Notes under the pieces: model-generated
Told to the model about the DNA's origin: nothing
The model's database searches: none
Seen by the model: only the letters and a program-made list of their open reading frames with translations
In this document: positions 34,180 to 43,477 of the stretch, piece by piece
How positions within the stretch are numbered: the first letter of the stretch is position 1
How the letters are laid out: each line of letters starts with the position of its first letter
Position numbers and translations under genes: made by a program
Assembly: GCA_964449375.1 (NCBI GenBank)
Contig: CAYVAS010000005.1
Location: 8,670 to 72,669 of the forward strand
Source: JAFDWI01 sp964449375
Lineage (GTDB): Bacteria; Actinomycetota; Acidimicrobiia; Acidimicrobiales; Iamiaceae
Direction: 5' to 3'
Length of the DNA stretch: 64,000 bases

Positions 34180-34571
34180 CGTGACCCTCCGTGCCGGCCC
34201 GCTTCGGACCCGTCGCGACCGGCGTCCAGTTCGGCGAGCAGCACCTCGGCGGTGTGGACCAGCTCGTCGAAGGGCACGTGGGCAGCCGCCGCCGACGCGC
34301 TCACCAGGTAGGTTCCGTTGGGAAAACGCGCCGTTCCCGCCTCGTGCCGCTGCTCGATGAGCGCGAACACCGCGCGCAGGCGCCGCCGGATGCGGTTCCG
34401 GACCACCGCCCCACCGACGCGACGCGACAGGCCGTAGGCCACACGCCGACGGTCCTCGGGTTCGCTGAGATGAGCGATGCGCAGGACGCCCCGGCGGACC
34501 CGGCGATCGGGTCGACGGAGCAACTGGAAGGACCCACGGTCCGAGACCGGCTCGATCAGACTGGCGATCAG
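34176..34571 (-). CDS. rnpA: ribonuclease P protein component
   Basis: A 131-residue protein subunit of RNase P, which trims the 5' end of tRNA precursors. The conserved core is visible: RGSFQLLRRPDRRVRRGVLR, then RRVAYGLSRRVGGAVVRNRI with the signature basic helix RRRLRAVFALI. No ATG/GTG lies between rpmH and the core. CTG at 34571 overlaps the rpmH stop as CTGA and gives a normal length, so I choose it. The alternative is TTG at 34718, which would nest the whole of rpmH inside a 180-residue rnpA frame, as described for Thermus. Confidence 0.85.
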   Translation of the reverse strand: MIASLIEPVSDRGSFQLLRRPDRRVRRGVLRIAHLSEPEDRRRVAYGLSRRVGGAVVRNRIRRRLRAVFALIEQRHEAGTARFPNGTYLVSASAAAAHVPFDELVHTAEVLLAELDAGRDGSEAGRHGGSR

Positions 34572-34702
34572 ACCGACAGCCGGTTCCGACCGCGCCGGCG
34601 TCGGTTCCGGATGATGGTCCGGCCCGAGCGCGATGCCATCCGGTGCCGGAATCCGTGACGTCGGGACCGTCTCCGACCACTTGGCTGATATGTCCGTTTC
34701 AC
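34568..34702 (-). CDS. rpmH: 50S ribosomal protein L34
   Basis: A 44-residue very basic protein with the invariant start KRTYQPSGRRRSRRHGFRHR and RRRRGRNRLSV end. GTG at 34702 has GGAGG four bases upstream. It heads the leftward operon rpmH-rnpA-yidD-yidC-jag-rsmG. Confidence 0.96.
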   Translation of the reverse strand: MKRTYQPSGRRRSRRHGFRHRMASRSGRTIIRNRRRRGRNRLSV

Positions 34703-35134
34703 ACTGCCTCCAGCGCAACTGGATGTTCTCGACGCGGGCACCGCACTCCCGCCGGGAGCACGGACCTCAAAGACCTGTTTCACCGGACGCTCACTGCTCC
34801 CCGACGCGACCGGCCGGGATCGTCTGGCTGTCCCGGCACCACCTCGGATCATCCGAGGGTTCCAGGACCGTTCCACGATAGGTGGTGGGGCGAATCGCGA
34901 GCAACCGGGCCCGCGGCGCCCGGGCGAGTTGGCACGACGCGTGCCCCGCGGACGGCTCGGGTTCGCCGCTGCGCCGGCCACGGGGGTGCTGCTAGCGTTG
35001 GCTCTTCTGTCCCGACCATCTGCAGGGTCGATCCCGTGGGAGGTCGCGTGGTCGACGTCGCCCGCTCCCCGACGTTATCCACAACTGTGGACGCCACTGT
35101 GGAGGAGCAGCCGACCGAGAGGTGAAAACCGCAG
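34703..35134. other. rpmH-dnaA intergenic region
   Basis: A 432-base region between divergent rpmH and dnaA with no convincing gene. It holds a perfect DnaA box at 35075-35083 with two weaker ones beside it. TAGCGT at 34993-34998 is a candidate -10 for dnaA. I could not identify the rpmH promoter. Confidence 0.6.
35075..35106. promoter_or_regulatory. DnaA box cluster upstream of dnaA
   Basis: TTATCCACA (35075-35083) is a perfect consensus DnaA box. It is followed at once by TGTGGACGC (35086-35094) and TGTGGAGGA (35098-35106), weaker boxes on the opposite strand. The cluster sits 29 bases before the dnaA start and suggests autoregulation of dnaA or part of a bipartite origin. Confidence 0.75.
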
Positions 35135-36550
35135 GTGGTAGACCCCCGAGACGTGTGGACGACGTGCTGTGATCTGCTGCGGACCCAGGTGTCCGACGCG
35201 GTGTGGCGCTCCACGTTCCACGATGCGCGGCCCGTGTCGCTGGAGGGCACCACGCTGACCCTGGCGGTGCCCAACCCGCTGAGCCGGGACCGGATCGCCG
35301 GCACCTATGAGTCGCTCGTGTTGGAGTGTCTGGCCGACGCGGCGGGAGAACCGCTGTCGCTTCAGGTGCGGGTCGACGGGGTGGAGGCCGACGTCGAGGA
35401 GGTCGCCGACCCGCTTTCGTCGGGCGTGCCCGGCGAGGACCGTGCCGCCGAGCACGCCGCCGGTGACCCGTCGGCCAAGCCGGCCACCGAGTCCGCCGAC
35501 GAGGTCGTCCCCGGCGACCCGACACCCGGCGATCCGGACCGCTACACCTTTGCCACCTTCGTGGCCGGCCCCTCCAACCGCTTCGCGCACGCCGCGGCCC
35601 TGGCCGTGGCCGAGAAACCCGGCCAGAACTACAACCCGTTGTTCATCTACGGCGACGCCGGGTTGGGCAAGACCCATCTGCTCCAGGCGATCAGCCACTA
35701 CATCAGCGAGAACTACCCGCACTTCACGGTGCGCTACGTGTCCTCGGAGACGTTCCTGTCCGAGTTCGTGGACTCGGTGCGGGCCGGTGAGGCCGAACAC
35801 TTCAAGCGTCGCTACCGCGACGTCAACGTGCTGTTGGTGGACGACATCCAGTTCATCGAGGGCCGTGAGGAGACCCAGGTCGAGTTCTTCCACACCTTCA
35901 ACGCGCTGCACCAGGCCAACCGCCAGATCGTGTTGTCCTCGGACCGACCGCCCGACGCGATCTCCAAGATCGAGAACCGTCTGCGCAGCCGTTTCAAGAT
36001 GGGCCTGATCACCGACGTGCAACGCCCGGACCTGGAGACCCGCCTGGCGATCCTGCGCAAGAAGGCCGAGCGGTCCCCGGTCGACATCCCCGACGAGGTG
36101 CTCGAGTTCATCGCCGACAACATCGCCGACAACATCCGGGAGCTCGAGGGTGCCCTCACCCGGGTCACCGCCTACACCAGCCTGGTGAACGAGCCGCTCA
36201 CCCTGGAGTTGACCGAACAGGTGCTGGCCAACGAGCTGGGCGAGCGGGTGGCCCGGCCCCTGACCCCCGAGGTGGTGCTCGACGCCACCGCCGCGATGTA
36301 CGGCTTCAGTGTCGAGGAGCTCAAGGGCAAGTCCCGTCAGCGTCCCCTCACCCTGGCCCGACAGGTGGCGATGTACGTGCTGCGCGAGACCACCGAGCTG
36401 TCGTATCCGGCGATCGCCAGCGCGTTCGGGGGCCGGGACCACACCACCGTGATGCACGCGGTCGACAAGATCGGCAACCTCATGGCCGAACGCCGCCAGA
36501 TCTTCGACCAGGTCACCGAGTTGATCACCACGGTGCGGGGCGGCAAGTGA
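35135..36550 (+). CDS. dnaA: chromosomal replication initiator protein DnaA
   Basis: A 471-residue initiator ATPase. Domain I (residues ~1-85, VWTTCCDLLRTQVSDAVWRS) is followed by a short acidic linker. The AAA+ domain starts at YTFATFVAGPSNRFAHAAAL with Walker A GDAGLGKTHLLQA and Walker B VLLVDDIQFI, then RELEGALTRV. Domain IV has the DnaA signature (ELSYPAIASAFGGRDHTTVM). GTG at 35135 is the only start that keeps domain I intact. It opens the dnaA-dnaN-recF series and is flanked by DnaA boxes on both sides. Confidence 0.98.
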   Translation: MVDPRDVWTTCCDLLRTQVSDAVWRSTFHDARPVSLEGTTLTLAVPNPLSRDRIAGTYESLVLECLADAAGEPLSLQVRVDGVEADVEEVADPLSSGVPGEDRAAEHAAGDPSAKPATESADEVVPGDPTPGDPDRYTFATFVAGPSNRFAHAAALAVAEKPGQNYNPLFIYGDAGLGKTHLLQAISHYISENYPHFTVRYVSSETFLSEFVDSVRAGEAEHFKRRYRDVNVLLVDDIQFIEGREETQVEFFHTFNALHQANRQIVLSSDRPPDAISKIENRLRSRFKMGLITDVQRPDLETRLAILRKKAERSPVDIPDEVLEFIADNIADNIRELEGALTRVTAYTSLVNEPLTLELTEQVLANELGERVARPLTPEVVLDATAAMYGFSVEELKGKSRQRPLTLARQVAMYVLRETTELSYPAIASAFGGRDHTTVMHAVDKIGNLMAERRQIFDQVTELITTVRGGK

Positions 36551-36811
36551 CCGGGCCGGTCCGGTGCGGTCGCTGTGGACCACGGCAGGGACGACCCGGG
36601 GACGACACCGGGGACCGAGCCGTGGAAAGCCGTTGTGATTCCACCGCCCGCGGCGCGGCGGCCCCGGTTGGCTGTGGAACACTGTGGACCGATTCGGGAA
36701 TGCCGGACCACCTCCGGGCTGGGCGGATGGGCCTTCGTCCACAATCCACAGCCCCTACCACCACTACGACCTTGTCATGACAAAAATTCTGAAAGAGGAA
36801 GTGGGGACAAC
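36551..36811. other. oriC: candidate origin of replication (dnaA-dnaN intergenic)
   Basis: This 261-base spacer between dnaA and dnaN contains at least five DnaA-box-like 9-mers sharing CCACA/TGTGG: TGTGGACCA at 36574, TGTGGAACA at 36673, TGTGGACCG at 36683, TCGTCCACA at 36735 and CAATCCACA at 36742. Near its right end is a locally AT-rich stretch (36772-36798) that includes the palindrome TTGTCATGACAA. oriC lies between dnaA and dnaN in characterised actinobacteria, so this is the best candidate; the upstream cluster at 35075 may contribute. The boxes are mostly one or two bases from consensus. Confidence 0.7.
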
Positions 36812-37918
36812 GTGAAATTCCGCTGCGAACGAGATCTGCTCGCCGACGCGCTCACCGCGGCCGGCCGTGCCGCCACCAACCGGGGTGGGGCGCTGCCGGT
36901 GCTGTCGGGGGTCCGCCTGGCGCTGACCGGGTCGCGCCTGGAGGTGACCGGCACCGACGTGCAGCTCTGGATCACGGTGTCGGTGGACGTGGACGGTTCC
37001 GAGGACGGCGAGACGGTGGTGCCCGCCCGCATCGCCCAGGAGGTCGTGCGGTCGTTGCAGTCGGGCGCGGTGTCGTGCGCGGTGACCGACGGCGAGTTCG
37101 AGATCACCTCGGGCCGGTTCCGTTCCCAGATCCGCACGCTGCCCGCCGACGAGTTCCCCGCGCTGCCCGAGATGGCCGAGTCCTCGGTCACCCTGGACGC
37201 CGGGGTGCTGGCCGACGCGTTGCACCAGGTGGTGCCCGCGGCCTCCAGCGACGACGCCCGTCCGATCCTCACCGGGGTGCTCTTCGCCGCCGAGGGCGAC
37301 GGGCTGCGTCTGGTCGCCACCGACTCGTACCGGCTGGCGGTGCGCGACGTGGTGGGCGCCGGGGTGCTGGGTGAGTCCCAGCAGGTGCTGGTGCCCTCGC
37401 GGGCCCTGCGCGAGGTCGAGCGGTTGTTGTCGCCCACCGCGGAGTTGACCGTGCGCCTGTCCGAACGCGACGCCTCCTTCGAGGTGGTCGTCGACGGGGT
37501 GACCACGCGCTTGGAGACCCGCCTCATCGAGGGGGACTTTCCCAACTACCGCCAGCTCATCCCCTCCGAGTACCCCAACGAGCTGACCGTGTCTCGTGAG
37601 CTGCTGGCCGACGCGGTGCGCCGCGTGCGGTTGATGGCCCGCGAGGGCACCCCGGTGCGGTTGTCGATGTCGGCGAACGGTCTGGAGCTGGTGGCGGTGA
37701 CCCAGGACGTCGGTCAGGCCTCCGAGGTGATCGACGCGACCTACCGGGGTGAGGACCTGACCGTGGCCTTCAACCCCGAGTACCTGCTCGACGGGGTGGA
37801 GATCGCCACCGGCGACGAGGTCACGTTGTCCACGCTCGACGCGCTCAAGCCGGCGGTGCTGCGGGCGTCGGATTCGGCGTCGTTCCTCTACCTGTTGATG
37901 CCGGTCCGCGTGGCCTGA
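36812..37918 (+). CDS. dnaN: DNA polymerase III beta subunit (sliding clamp)
   Basis: A 368-residue clamp made of three repeated domains, which rings DNA and tethers the polymerase. The first domain starts MKFRCERDLLADALTAAGRA with the GGALPVLSGVRLAL strand; the second includes RPILTGVLF and DSYRLAVRDV; the C-terminal SFLYLLMPVRV is the typical end. GTG at 36812 is chosen because it aligns with the usual N-terminus; the longer upstream frame runs through the origin region. recF follows 37 bases later. Confidence 0.97.
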   Translation: MKFRCERDLLADALTAAGRAATNRGGALPVLSGVRLALTGSRLEVTGTDVQLWITVSVDVDGSEDGETVVPARIAQEVVRSLQSGAVSCAVTDGEFEITSGRFRSQIRTLPADEFPALPEMAESSVTLDAGVLADALHQVVPAASSDDARPILTGVLFAAEGDGLRLVATDSYRLAVRDVVGAGVLGESQQVLVPSRALREVERLLSPTAELTVRLSERDASFEVVVDGVTTRLETRLIEGDFPNYRQLIPSEYPNELTVSRELLADAVRRVRLMAREGTPVRLSMSANGLELVAVTQDVGQASEVIDATYRGEDLTVAFNPEYLLDGVEIATGDEVTLSTLDALKPAVLRASDSASFLYLLMPVRVA

Positions 37919-37955
37919 CCCTCCTCGGGTCGGTCGGGAGCGGATCCACCTCGTC

Positions 37956-39032
37956 GTGCTGCTGCGCCGTCTGGAGCTGGTCGACTTCCGCAACTACGCC
38001 CGCCTGGGCCTGGATGTGCCCGAGGGGGTGACGGTGCTGATCGGCGCGAACGGGCAGGGCAAGACCAACCTGTTGGAGGCGGTGGGGTATCTGGCGTCGC
38101 TGTCATCGTTCCGGGGCGCCTCCGACGAGGTGCTCATCGGCACCGGCGCGGACTCGGCGGTGATCCGGGCCGAGGCCGAACGGGACCGGCGCAGCCTGCT
38201 GATCGAGACCGAGCTGCGCCGCACCGGGCGCAACCGCACCCTGGTGAACCGCCAGCCGCTGCGCCGCACGTCGGATCTGCTGGGAGCGTTGCGGGTGAGC
38301 GTGTTCGCTCCCGAGGACCTGGACCTGGTCAAGGGGTCGCCGTCGTCGCGGCGCCGGTACGTGGATGATCTGGCCGTGGCGCTGGACCCGAACCTGCACG
38401 CCCGACGCGCCGAGGTCGACCGGGTGTTACGTCAGCGCAACGCGTTGTTGAAACAGACCCGGGGTCGTCTGGATGCCGAGGCCGAGGTGACCCTGGAGGT
38501 GTGGGACACCAAGCTGGCCGCGGCCGGCGAGGCGCTGGGCCGGATGCGCACCCGGGTGGTGGAGCGTCTGGCGCCGTACCTGGCAGACGCCTATGCGGTG
38601 CTGGCCGGTGGGGGACGGGCCGCGTCGATCCGCTACGACCCGGCGTGGGCGACCCAGGGGCTGGCCGCCGCGTTGGTCGGGGCCCGCGACGACGATCTGC
38701 GCCGGGGGGTGACCACCGTGGGCCCCCACCGCGACGAGGTCGACCTGGTGCTGGGAGGCGAACCGGCGCGCACCCACGCCTCCCAGGGTGAACAGCGCAC
38801 CTTCGCGCTGGCGCTGCGCCTGGGCGGGCACCGGCTGGTCACCGAGGCGACCGGGTCGCCGCCGATCCTGCTGCTGGACGACGTGTTCTCCGAGCTGGAC
38901 GCGGCCCGGCGGGCGGCGCTGCTGGCCAACCTGCCCGAGGGCCAGACGCTGATGACCACCGCCGCGGACGTGCCCGCGGGCACCAATCCGGCCCAGGTGC
39001 TCCGCGTCGTGGCGGGCACGCTCGAATCGTGA
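37956..39032 (+). CDS. recF: DNA replication and repair protein RecF
   Basis: A 358-residue SMC-like ATPase that helps load RecA at gaps. Motifs in order: LRRLELVDFRNYARLGLDV, Walker A IGANGQGKTNLLEAVGYLAS, the RecF segment PEDLDLVKGSPSSRRRYVDD, the ABC signature ASQGEQRTFALALRL and Walker B PILLLDDVFSELD. GTG at 37956. It ends the dnaA-dnaN-recF series; gyrB does not follow in this window. Confidence 0.97.
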   Translation: MLLRRLELVDFRNYARLGLDVPEGVTVLIGANGQGKTNLLEAVGYLASLSSFRGASDEVLIGTGADSAVIRAEAERDRRSLLIETELRRTGRNRTLVNRQPLRRTSDLLGALRVSVFAPEDLDLVKGSPSSRRRYVDDLAVALDPNLHARRAEVDRVLRQRNALLKQTRGRLDAEAEVTLEVWDTKLAAAGEALGRMRTRVVERLAPYLADAYAVLAGGGRAASIRYDPAWATQGLAAALVGARDDDLRRGVTTVGPHRDEVDLVLGGEPARTHASQGEQRTFALALRLGGHRLVTEATGSPPILLLDDVFSELDAARRAALLANLPEGQTLMTTAADVPAGTNPAQVLRVVAGTLES

Positions 39033-39088
39033 CTACCCGACGGGACCCGACTCGTATCGGCGCGGGACCAACACGTTCCGAAAGAATT

Positions 39089-39117
39089 TTGACGAATCGC
39101 GCCCCGGTTCGTGTTAC
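39089..39117 (+). promoter_or_regulatory. promoter of the first glycine-rich gene
   Basis: TTGACG (39089-39094) is a near-consensus -35 element. A 17-base spacer leads to TGTTAC (39112-39117) as the -10 candidate. The start GTG at 39163 follows with AGGGGGAT as ribosome site. It would drive 39163 and the overlapping kinase gene. Confidence 0.5.
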
Positions 39118-39162
39118 AGTTGCGCAGTCCTATCCCAACCGATTCCGCCCAGGGGGATCGTC

Positions 39163-40254
39163 GTGACCGACGCCAAGCCAGACGACAACGCACCGGCGAG
39201 CGATTCGTCCAGTGACGGGAAGTCGCCGATCGACCGGCGCACCGCGCTCAAGACGCTCGGTGCCGGTGCCGCGGGCGCCGCGCTCGCCTCGCCGCTGGTC
39301 TACAGCAGCTTCTCCTCGCCGGCCTACGCCGCCGGGACGGGTCTGCTCGAGCACGCCGGCTACAACAGCTCGATCCTCTCGGTGCAGGTGCCCCTGGGTC
39401 GTGGCGTGAACTTCACCGTCGTCGGCGGTGGCGGTGGCGGCGGTCAGGCCTCGTCGACCAGTGGCCGCGGCAACGGCGGCGCCGGCGGGCGGGGCACGAG
39501 CCTGACCGGAGTCATCCCACCCCAGGGCAGCCCCTACACGTTGTACGTGGGCGTCGGTGGCGGTGGGCTCGGCGGGGTCGGCTCCGGCAAGGCCGGTGGG
39601 CCCTCGTTGGCGGGGGCCGGTGGCCGCGGTGGCGACCGGGGTGATGGCGCCGGTGGCGACGGTGGCGGCGGCGGCGGCGCGACGGCCGTGTCCAACTCGT
39701 CCGGCTTCGACGGCTCGGTGCGAATCGTCGCGCCCGGCGGTGCAGGCGCTGGCGGCGGTGGCAACGGGTCCGGTAGTTCCGATGGTGGCAACGGTGGCAG
39801 CAACCTCACCGGCGCGGTCTCCGGCGCCCGGGCGGGCAACGGTGGCGAGTCCCCGACGAATGCGAGCCGTCAGGGGAACCCCGGCGGCACCAGCGGGCCG
39901 GGTGGGGTCGCCGACGGCAACGGCAATGGTGCTCCGGGTCAGGCCGGGTCGGGTCGCAACGGTGGCAACGGCGGAAACGGCGGCTCCAGCTTTATTGGCA
40001 GCAACTCGGGCGGCGGCGGTGGCGGCGCCGGGGGGCTCTATGGGGGGAGCGGTGCCGAGGGCGGCAATGGGGGATTCAACTCGCGTGGCGCCGCCGGCGC
40101 GGGAACCGGTTCCGCCTACGCGAGTGCCAGCGCCGCCGCGGGCAGTCACGCCTCCTACGGCGCCGGCGGGAGTGCCGGTCAAGCCGGAGGCTCGGGTGCC
40201 GCCCGTGACGGCGGCAACGGCGGCGGCGGCTACGTCCTGCTGACGCTTGCCTGA
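39163..40254 (+). CDS. Tat-exported glycine-rich protein 1 of the island
   Basis: A 363-residue protein. The N-terminus carries a Tat-like signal, DRRTALKTLGAGAAGAALAS ending near AYAAG. Then comes a beta segment ILSVQVPLGRGVNFTVVGGG, which matches the start of bacterial glycine-rich domains (strand, VP, strand, GAGGGG). About 250 residues follow of GG, GGxGG and GNGG repeats interrupted by strand-like pieces (TLYVGVGGGG, GSVRIVAPGGAG), ending in GGGYVLLTLA. Proteins of this kind can form polyglycine-II helix bundles, as in ALK receptors and a phage fibre tip; that structure is inference here. The stop overlaps the start of the PqqD-HprK gene, pointing to a shared role. Confidence 0.78.
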   Translation: MTDAKPDDNAPASDSSSDGKSPIDRRTALKTLGAGAAGAALASPLVYSSFSSPAYAAGTGLLEHAGYNSSILSVQVPLGRGVNFTVVGGGGGGGQASSTSGRGNGGAGGRGTSLTGVIPPQGSPYTLYVGVGGGGLGGVGSGKAGGPSLAGAGGRGGDRGDGAGGDGGGGGGATAVSNSSGFDGSVRIVAPGGAGAGGGGNGSGSSDGGNGGSNLTGAVSGARAGNGGESPTNASRQGNPGGTSGPGGVADGNGNGAPGQAGSGRNGGNGGNGGSSFIGSNSGGGGGGAGGLYGGSGAEGGNGGFNSRGAAGAGTGSAYASASAAAGSHASYGAGGSAGQAGGSGAARDGGNGGGGYVLLTLA

Positions 40255-43200
40255 GGCCACCCCGGACCACGTCGGCCGCGCCGGCGACCAACCCGCTTCA
40301 ACCAGGATCGTCCGCTCACCGGGCCTGCTCGTCGCGCCCTTCGCCGAGGGTGCCGCGATCTTCGACCCGGCCACCGAGACGACGCACCTGGTCAACGCGC
40401 TCGGCGCATGGCTGGTCGGCTCCGATGCCCCCGCGGATGCGGGCGAGCTGGTCACGGCGCTGGTCGACCACGCCGGGCTCGACGCGTCGACCGCGCACCG
40501 CCAGGTCGACGAGGCCGTCGCCACGCTCACCGGACTGGGCCTGCTGGGAGGCGGTGCCGCACCGCCGGTCCCCGAACCCTGGATGCCGTCCCTCACCGTC
40601 CCCGAGCCGGGTTGGCACGTGGGGTCGGGTCACGCCATCCCCGGTGGAACCCTGGCCTTCTGTGGCCCCGATGCGGACCTGATCGCCGCGGTCGACCGGG
40701 CATGGGGCACCGCGGGGGACGGGGCGGCGCCGACGATCCTGTTCGGATTGGTCCCCGACGGCTCGGGAGGCATCGACCTGGTCGACGCCACCCGGTGGAA
40801 GTTCCCGAGCCTGGATCAGTTGCTGTGGCAGCTTCCCGCCGTCGTCAACGACGCGGTGGCCCACCTGGACCACATGGTCGTCCTGCATGCCGGCGCGGTG
40901 CGCACCCCCCGGGGCGAGCTCGTCGTGGTCACCGGACCCATCAACACCGGCAAGTCCACCCTGGTCGCCGCGTTGGTCGCGGCCGGCTGTGACTACCTGG
41001 GAGACGAATCGATCGGCATCGACGGCGCCACCGGGCATCTGTGGGCCTACCCCAAGCCGCTCACCCTCGACCCCTCGGCCCAGGAGTTGCTGGGACTGGT
41101 CCCGGTGGGCGCCGCCTACACTCCCCAGGAGCACCGGCAGCCTCATGACCTCCGGGTCGAGGTGGTCGCGTTGGCCGGCCGGATCGGTCCGGTCGACCTG
41201 GTGGTCCACACCGCCTACCTGCCCCAGGCCACGCCCGACGCGTTCCGCCTGAGCCCGCCCCAGGCCCTGGAGCTGCTGCTCACCAACACCCTGAACCTGG
41301 TGCGTGCCGGTGACGTGGGGCTGGCGACGCTGTGCCGGCTCGCCGAGACCGTGCCCGTGGTGAGCATCACCCACGACGACACCTTCGCGCTGGCCGAGGA
41401 GATCGTCGTCGCCGACGCCGACCCGGACGCGCTGGCCGCCGCGCCCGTGCCCGAGGACGTCGCCGCGTTTCTGGGCGCGCACCGGTGGTGGCGGGACTGG
41501 CGCGGGGTGCAGGTCACCCCGGCCCCCGGGCTGCACGTCGCTGCCACCGGCACCGACCACCTGGCGGTCGTCCCGGGCCGGTCGGCCGTGGTGCTCGACG
41601 CCGCCCAGACGGCGATCTGTACGGCCGCGCCGGGCGCGGCCACCCTCGTGGAAGTCGACCTACCCGGGGCGCCCGACCAGGCCGACGCCCAGGCTCGGCG
41701 CTTGGCCCTGGTCGAGGCCGCCCACGTACTGGGGACCGCGGGCCTGGTCGACCTGGACCGCACCCCCGAGCTGCCCCTTTCGGTCGTCGAACGCACCGTG
41801 TCCTGGTCGGGAGCCAACCGGCGGGTTCCCTGCGCGCCGCTGGAACGACTGCCCCCACGAGGCCGGCCTTCGGCCGGCGCCCGGTCCGGCGAGCCACCGC
41901 TTGCCACCCTCAGCGTGGACGGCCCGACCGGGCCGGTCTCGGTGGGCATCGGCGGGGACGCCCCGGCGCTGCGTCGCTGGCTCGCCGCGCTTCCCGAGGC
42001 CGTGACGGGCCCGGCCGGCGCTGCCACGGCCGCCGACGTCCGGGTCCTGGGGCTGCCGGGCCGCGACGACGCGGTCGTGCGGGCCGCGGATGTGACGTGG
42101 GGACCGGTGCCGCCCGACCGGCTGGGGGCGGCGGTCTGCCGGGCGGTCGCGCTGGTGGCGGGGCTGCGCCCGCCGCGCGCGGTGCACCTGGGCGCGGCCT
42201 GGGTGCGTCCGGGTGAAGATGGCGCGACACTGGAACCCCAGCCCGGGCCCTTCGATGCCGACCAGGGCGACCTCGACGCCGCGGTGTGGATCGGCGAAGA
42301 CGGCGCCACGTTGTGGGTGTTCGACGCGGCCGGCGCGGCCCGACGCCTCCACGGGTCCGGCGCCGCAGGCTTCGCCGCGACCGACGAGCTGTGGATCCGC
42401 CAATCGCTCGACCGGATCGTCGTCGACGGACCCCTCGATGACGACCCGGCGCGCATCGCCGCGTGCGTCGACCTGTTCCGCGCCGACGGAGACGACGACC
42501 TCGACGCCGCCGTCGCCGTGGCCACCCGCCTGGTCGCGGACGCTCGGGTGCAGGCGCGGTCACCCAGCGAGCCGCCCGCCGAGCCCGACCCACCGGCGCC
42601 GGTCGCCGCGCTCGCCGCCTTCGGCGCGCTCCGGAACCCGATGCGGTCGGCCAAGCTGCGCCGGGCCGGGTTGGAGGACCGGCGGATGACCTGGGCCTGG
42701 ACCCTGGACCCCGGCGGCGACCCCGACCTGACCGTCGATCCAGGGCGGCGCTCCGCGCTCGCCGAGGCCATCGCCACGTTCGTCCCCGGCGACGAGGTGG
42801 CCGCGGCGCTCATCGACCTCGCCGAGCTCACCGGTCGGTTCGTGGTCGGCGTCGACCAGCTCGACGACGGCGCCACCGCGCGCCACAAGGTCTATGTCGA
42901 ACTCGACGACCTGGCGACCTGGCACGCGCTGGAAGCCACGTTCCCCGCGGTGAGCGCTCTGCACGCGGGGTCGGTGCTCTCCCGGGACCACACCGTCACC
43001 GTGCCCCCGCGGTTCGTGACCTTCAAGCAGGTGGGCACCTCGCCGCAGCGGGTGCTGTCGGTCTACCGCCGCCAGCACGACACCGGGATCAGCGTCGCCG
43101 ACGCCATCACCGCGGTGCTGCCCGAAGGGTCCGACTGGATCGAACCCGTCGCCGCGTTGATCGGACCGGACCGCCCGCTGGACGGTCCCCTGGAGGACTT

Positions 43201-43432
43201 CGACCTGGAGGTGATCGAGGAGAGCGGCCGCCGGAGCATCGACCTGTTGGTGCCCGCGCCGATCCCACGGGCCGGACGTGCGCCGGTGGCGCACTGGCTG
43301 GCCGCGCTGGCGGGCGTGGAGTCAACGGACGCCACCCGATGGGTCCACACGGTCACCCGCCACGCGCTGCAGCGGCTGATCGTGGGCACCGACGCGACCG
43401 GAGCCCCCTTCGTCAGCGTGTACCACCCCTGA
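40247..43432 (+). CDS. PqqD-like/HPr-kinase-like fusion with unknown C-terminal domain
   Basis: A 1061-residue protein. Residues ~18-100 resemble PqqD (AAIFDPATETTHLVNALGAW ... VDEAVATLTGLGLL). Residues ~130-400 form an HPr-kinase-like P-loop domain: HAGAVRTPRGELVVVTGPIN with Walker A GPINTGKST at 230-238 and CDYLGDESIGID after it. A middle region of ~350 residues is not recognised. The last ~270 residues (RHKVYVELDD, RFVTFKQVG, SGRRSIDLLVP, PFVSVYHP) match the end of the gene at 46135-48867. TTG at 40247 overlaps the glycine-rich gene by 8 bases; no ATG/GTG alternative preserves the PqqD-like part. Phosphorylation of the neighbouring glycine-rich protein is a plausible role, not shown. Confidence 0.7.
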   Translation: MPEATPDHVGRAGDQPASTRIVRSPGLLVAPFAEGAAIFDPATETTHLVNALGAWLVGSDAPADAGELVTALVDHAGLDASTAHRQVDEAVATLTGLGLLGGGAAPPVPEPWMPSLTVPEPGWHVGSGHAIPGGTLAFCGPDADLIAAVDRAWGTAGDGAAPTILFGLVPDGSGGIDLVDATRWKFPSLDQLLWQLPAVVNDAVAHLDHMVVLHAGAVRTPRGELVVVTGPINTGKSTLVAALVAAGCDYLGDESIGIDGATGHLWAYPKPLTLDPSAQELLGLVPVGAAYTPQEHRQPHDLRVEVVALAGRIGPVDLVVHTAYLPQATPDAFRLSPPQALELLLTNTLNLVRAGDVGLATLCRLAETVPVVSITHDDTFALAEEIVVADADPDALAAAPVPEDVAAFLGAHRWWRDWRGVQVTPAPGLHVAATGTDHLAVVPGRSAVVLDAAQTAICTAAPGAATLVEVDLPGAPDQADAQARRLALVEAAHVLGTAGLVDLDRTPELPLSVVERTVSWSGANRRVPCAPLERLPPRGRPSAGARSGEPPLATLSVDGPTGPVSVGIGGDAPALRRWLAALPEAVTGPAGAATAADVRVLGLPGRDDAVVRAADVTWGPVPPDRLGAAVCRAVALVAGLRPPRAVHLGAAWVRPGEDGATLEPQPGPFDADQGDLDAAVWIGEDGATLWVFDAAGAARRLHGSGAAGFAATDELWIRQSLDRIVVDGPLDDDPARIAACVDLFRADGDDDLDAAVAVATRLVADARVQARSPSEPPAEPDPPAPVAALAAFGALRNPMRSAKLRRAGLEDRRMTWAWTLDPGGDPDLTVDPGRRSALAEAIATFVPGDEVAAALIDLAELTGRFVVGVDQLDDGATARHKVYVELDDLATWHALEATFPAVSALHAGSVLSRDHTVTVPPRFVTFKQVGTSPQRVLSVYRRQHDTGISVADAITAVLPEGSDWIEPVAALIGPDRPLDGPLEDFDLEVIEESGRRSIDLLVPAPIPRAGRAPVAHWLAALAGVESTDATRWVHTVTRHALQRLIVGTDATGAPFVSVYHP

Positions 43433-43477
43433 AGCAGCGGCGACCGCCGTGGGCGGCCGCGACCGGAACGCCCGGGC

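Noticed and set aside
34929..35141. 70-residue frame upstream of dnaA
   Set aside because: It spans the DnaA boxes and overlaps the dnaA start in another frame without a ribosome site.
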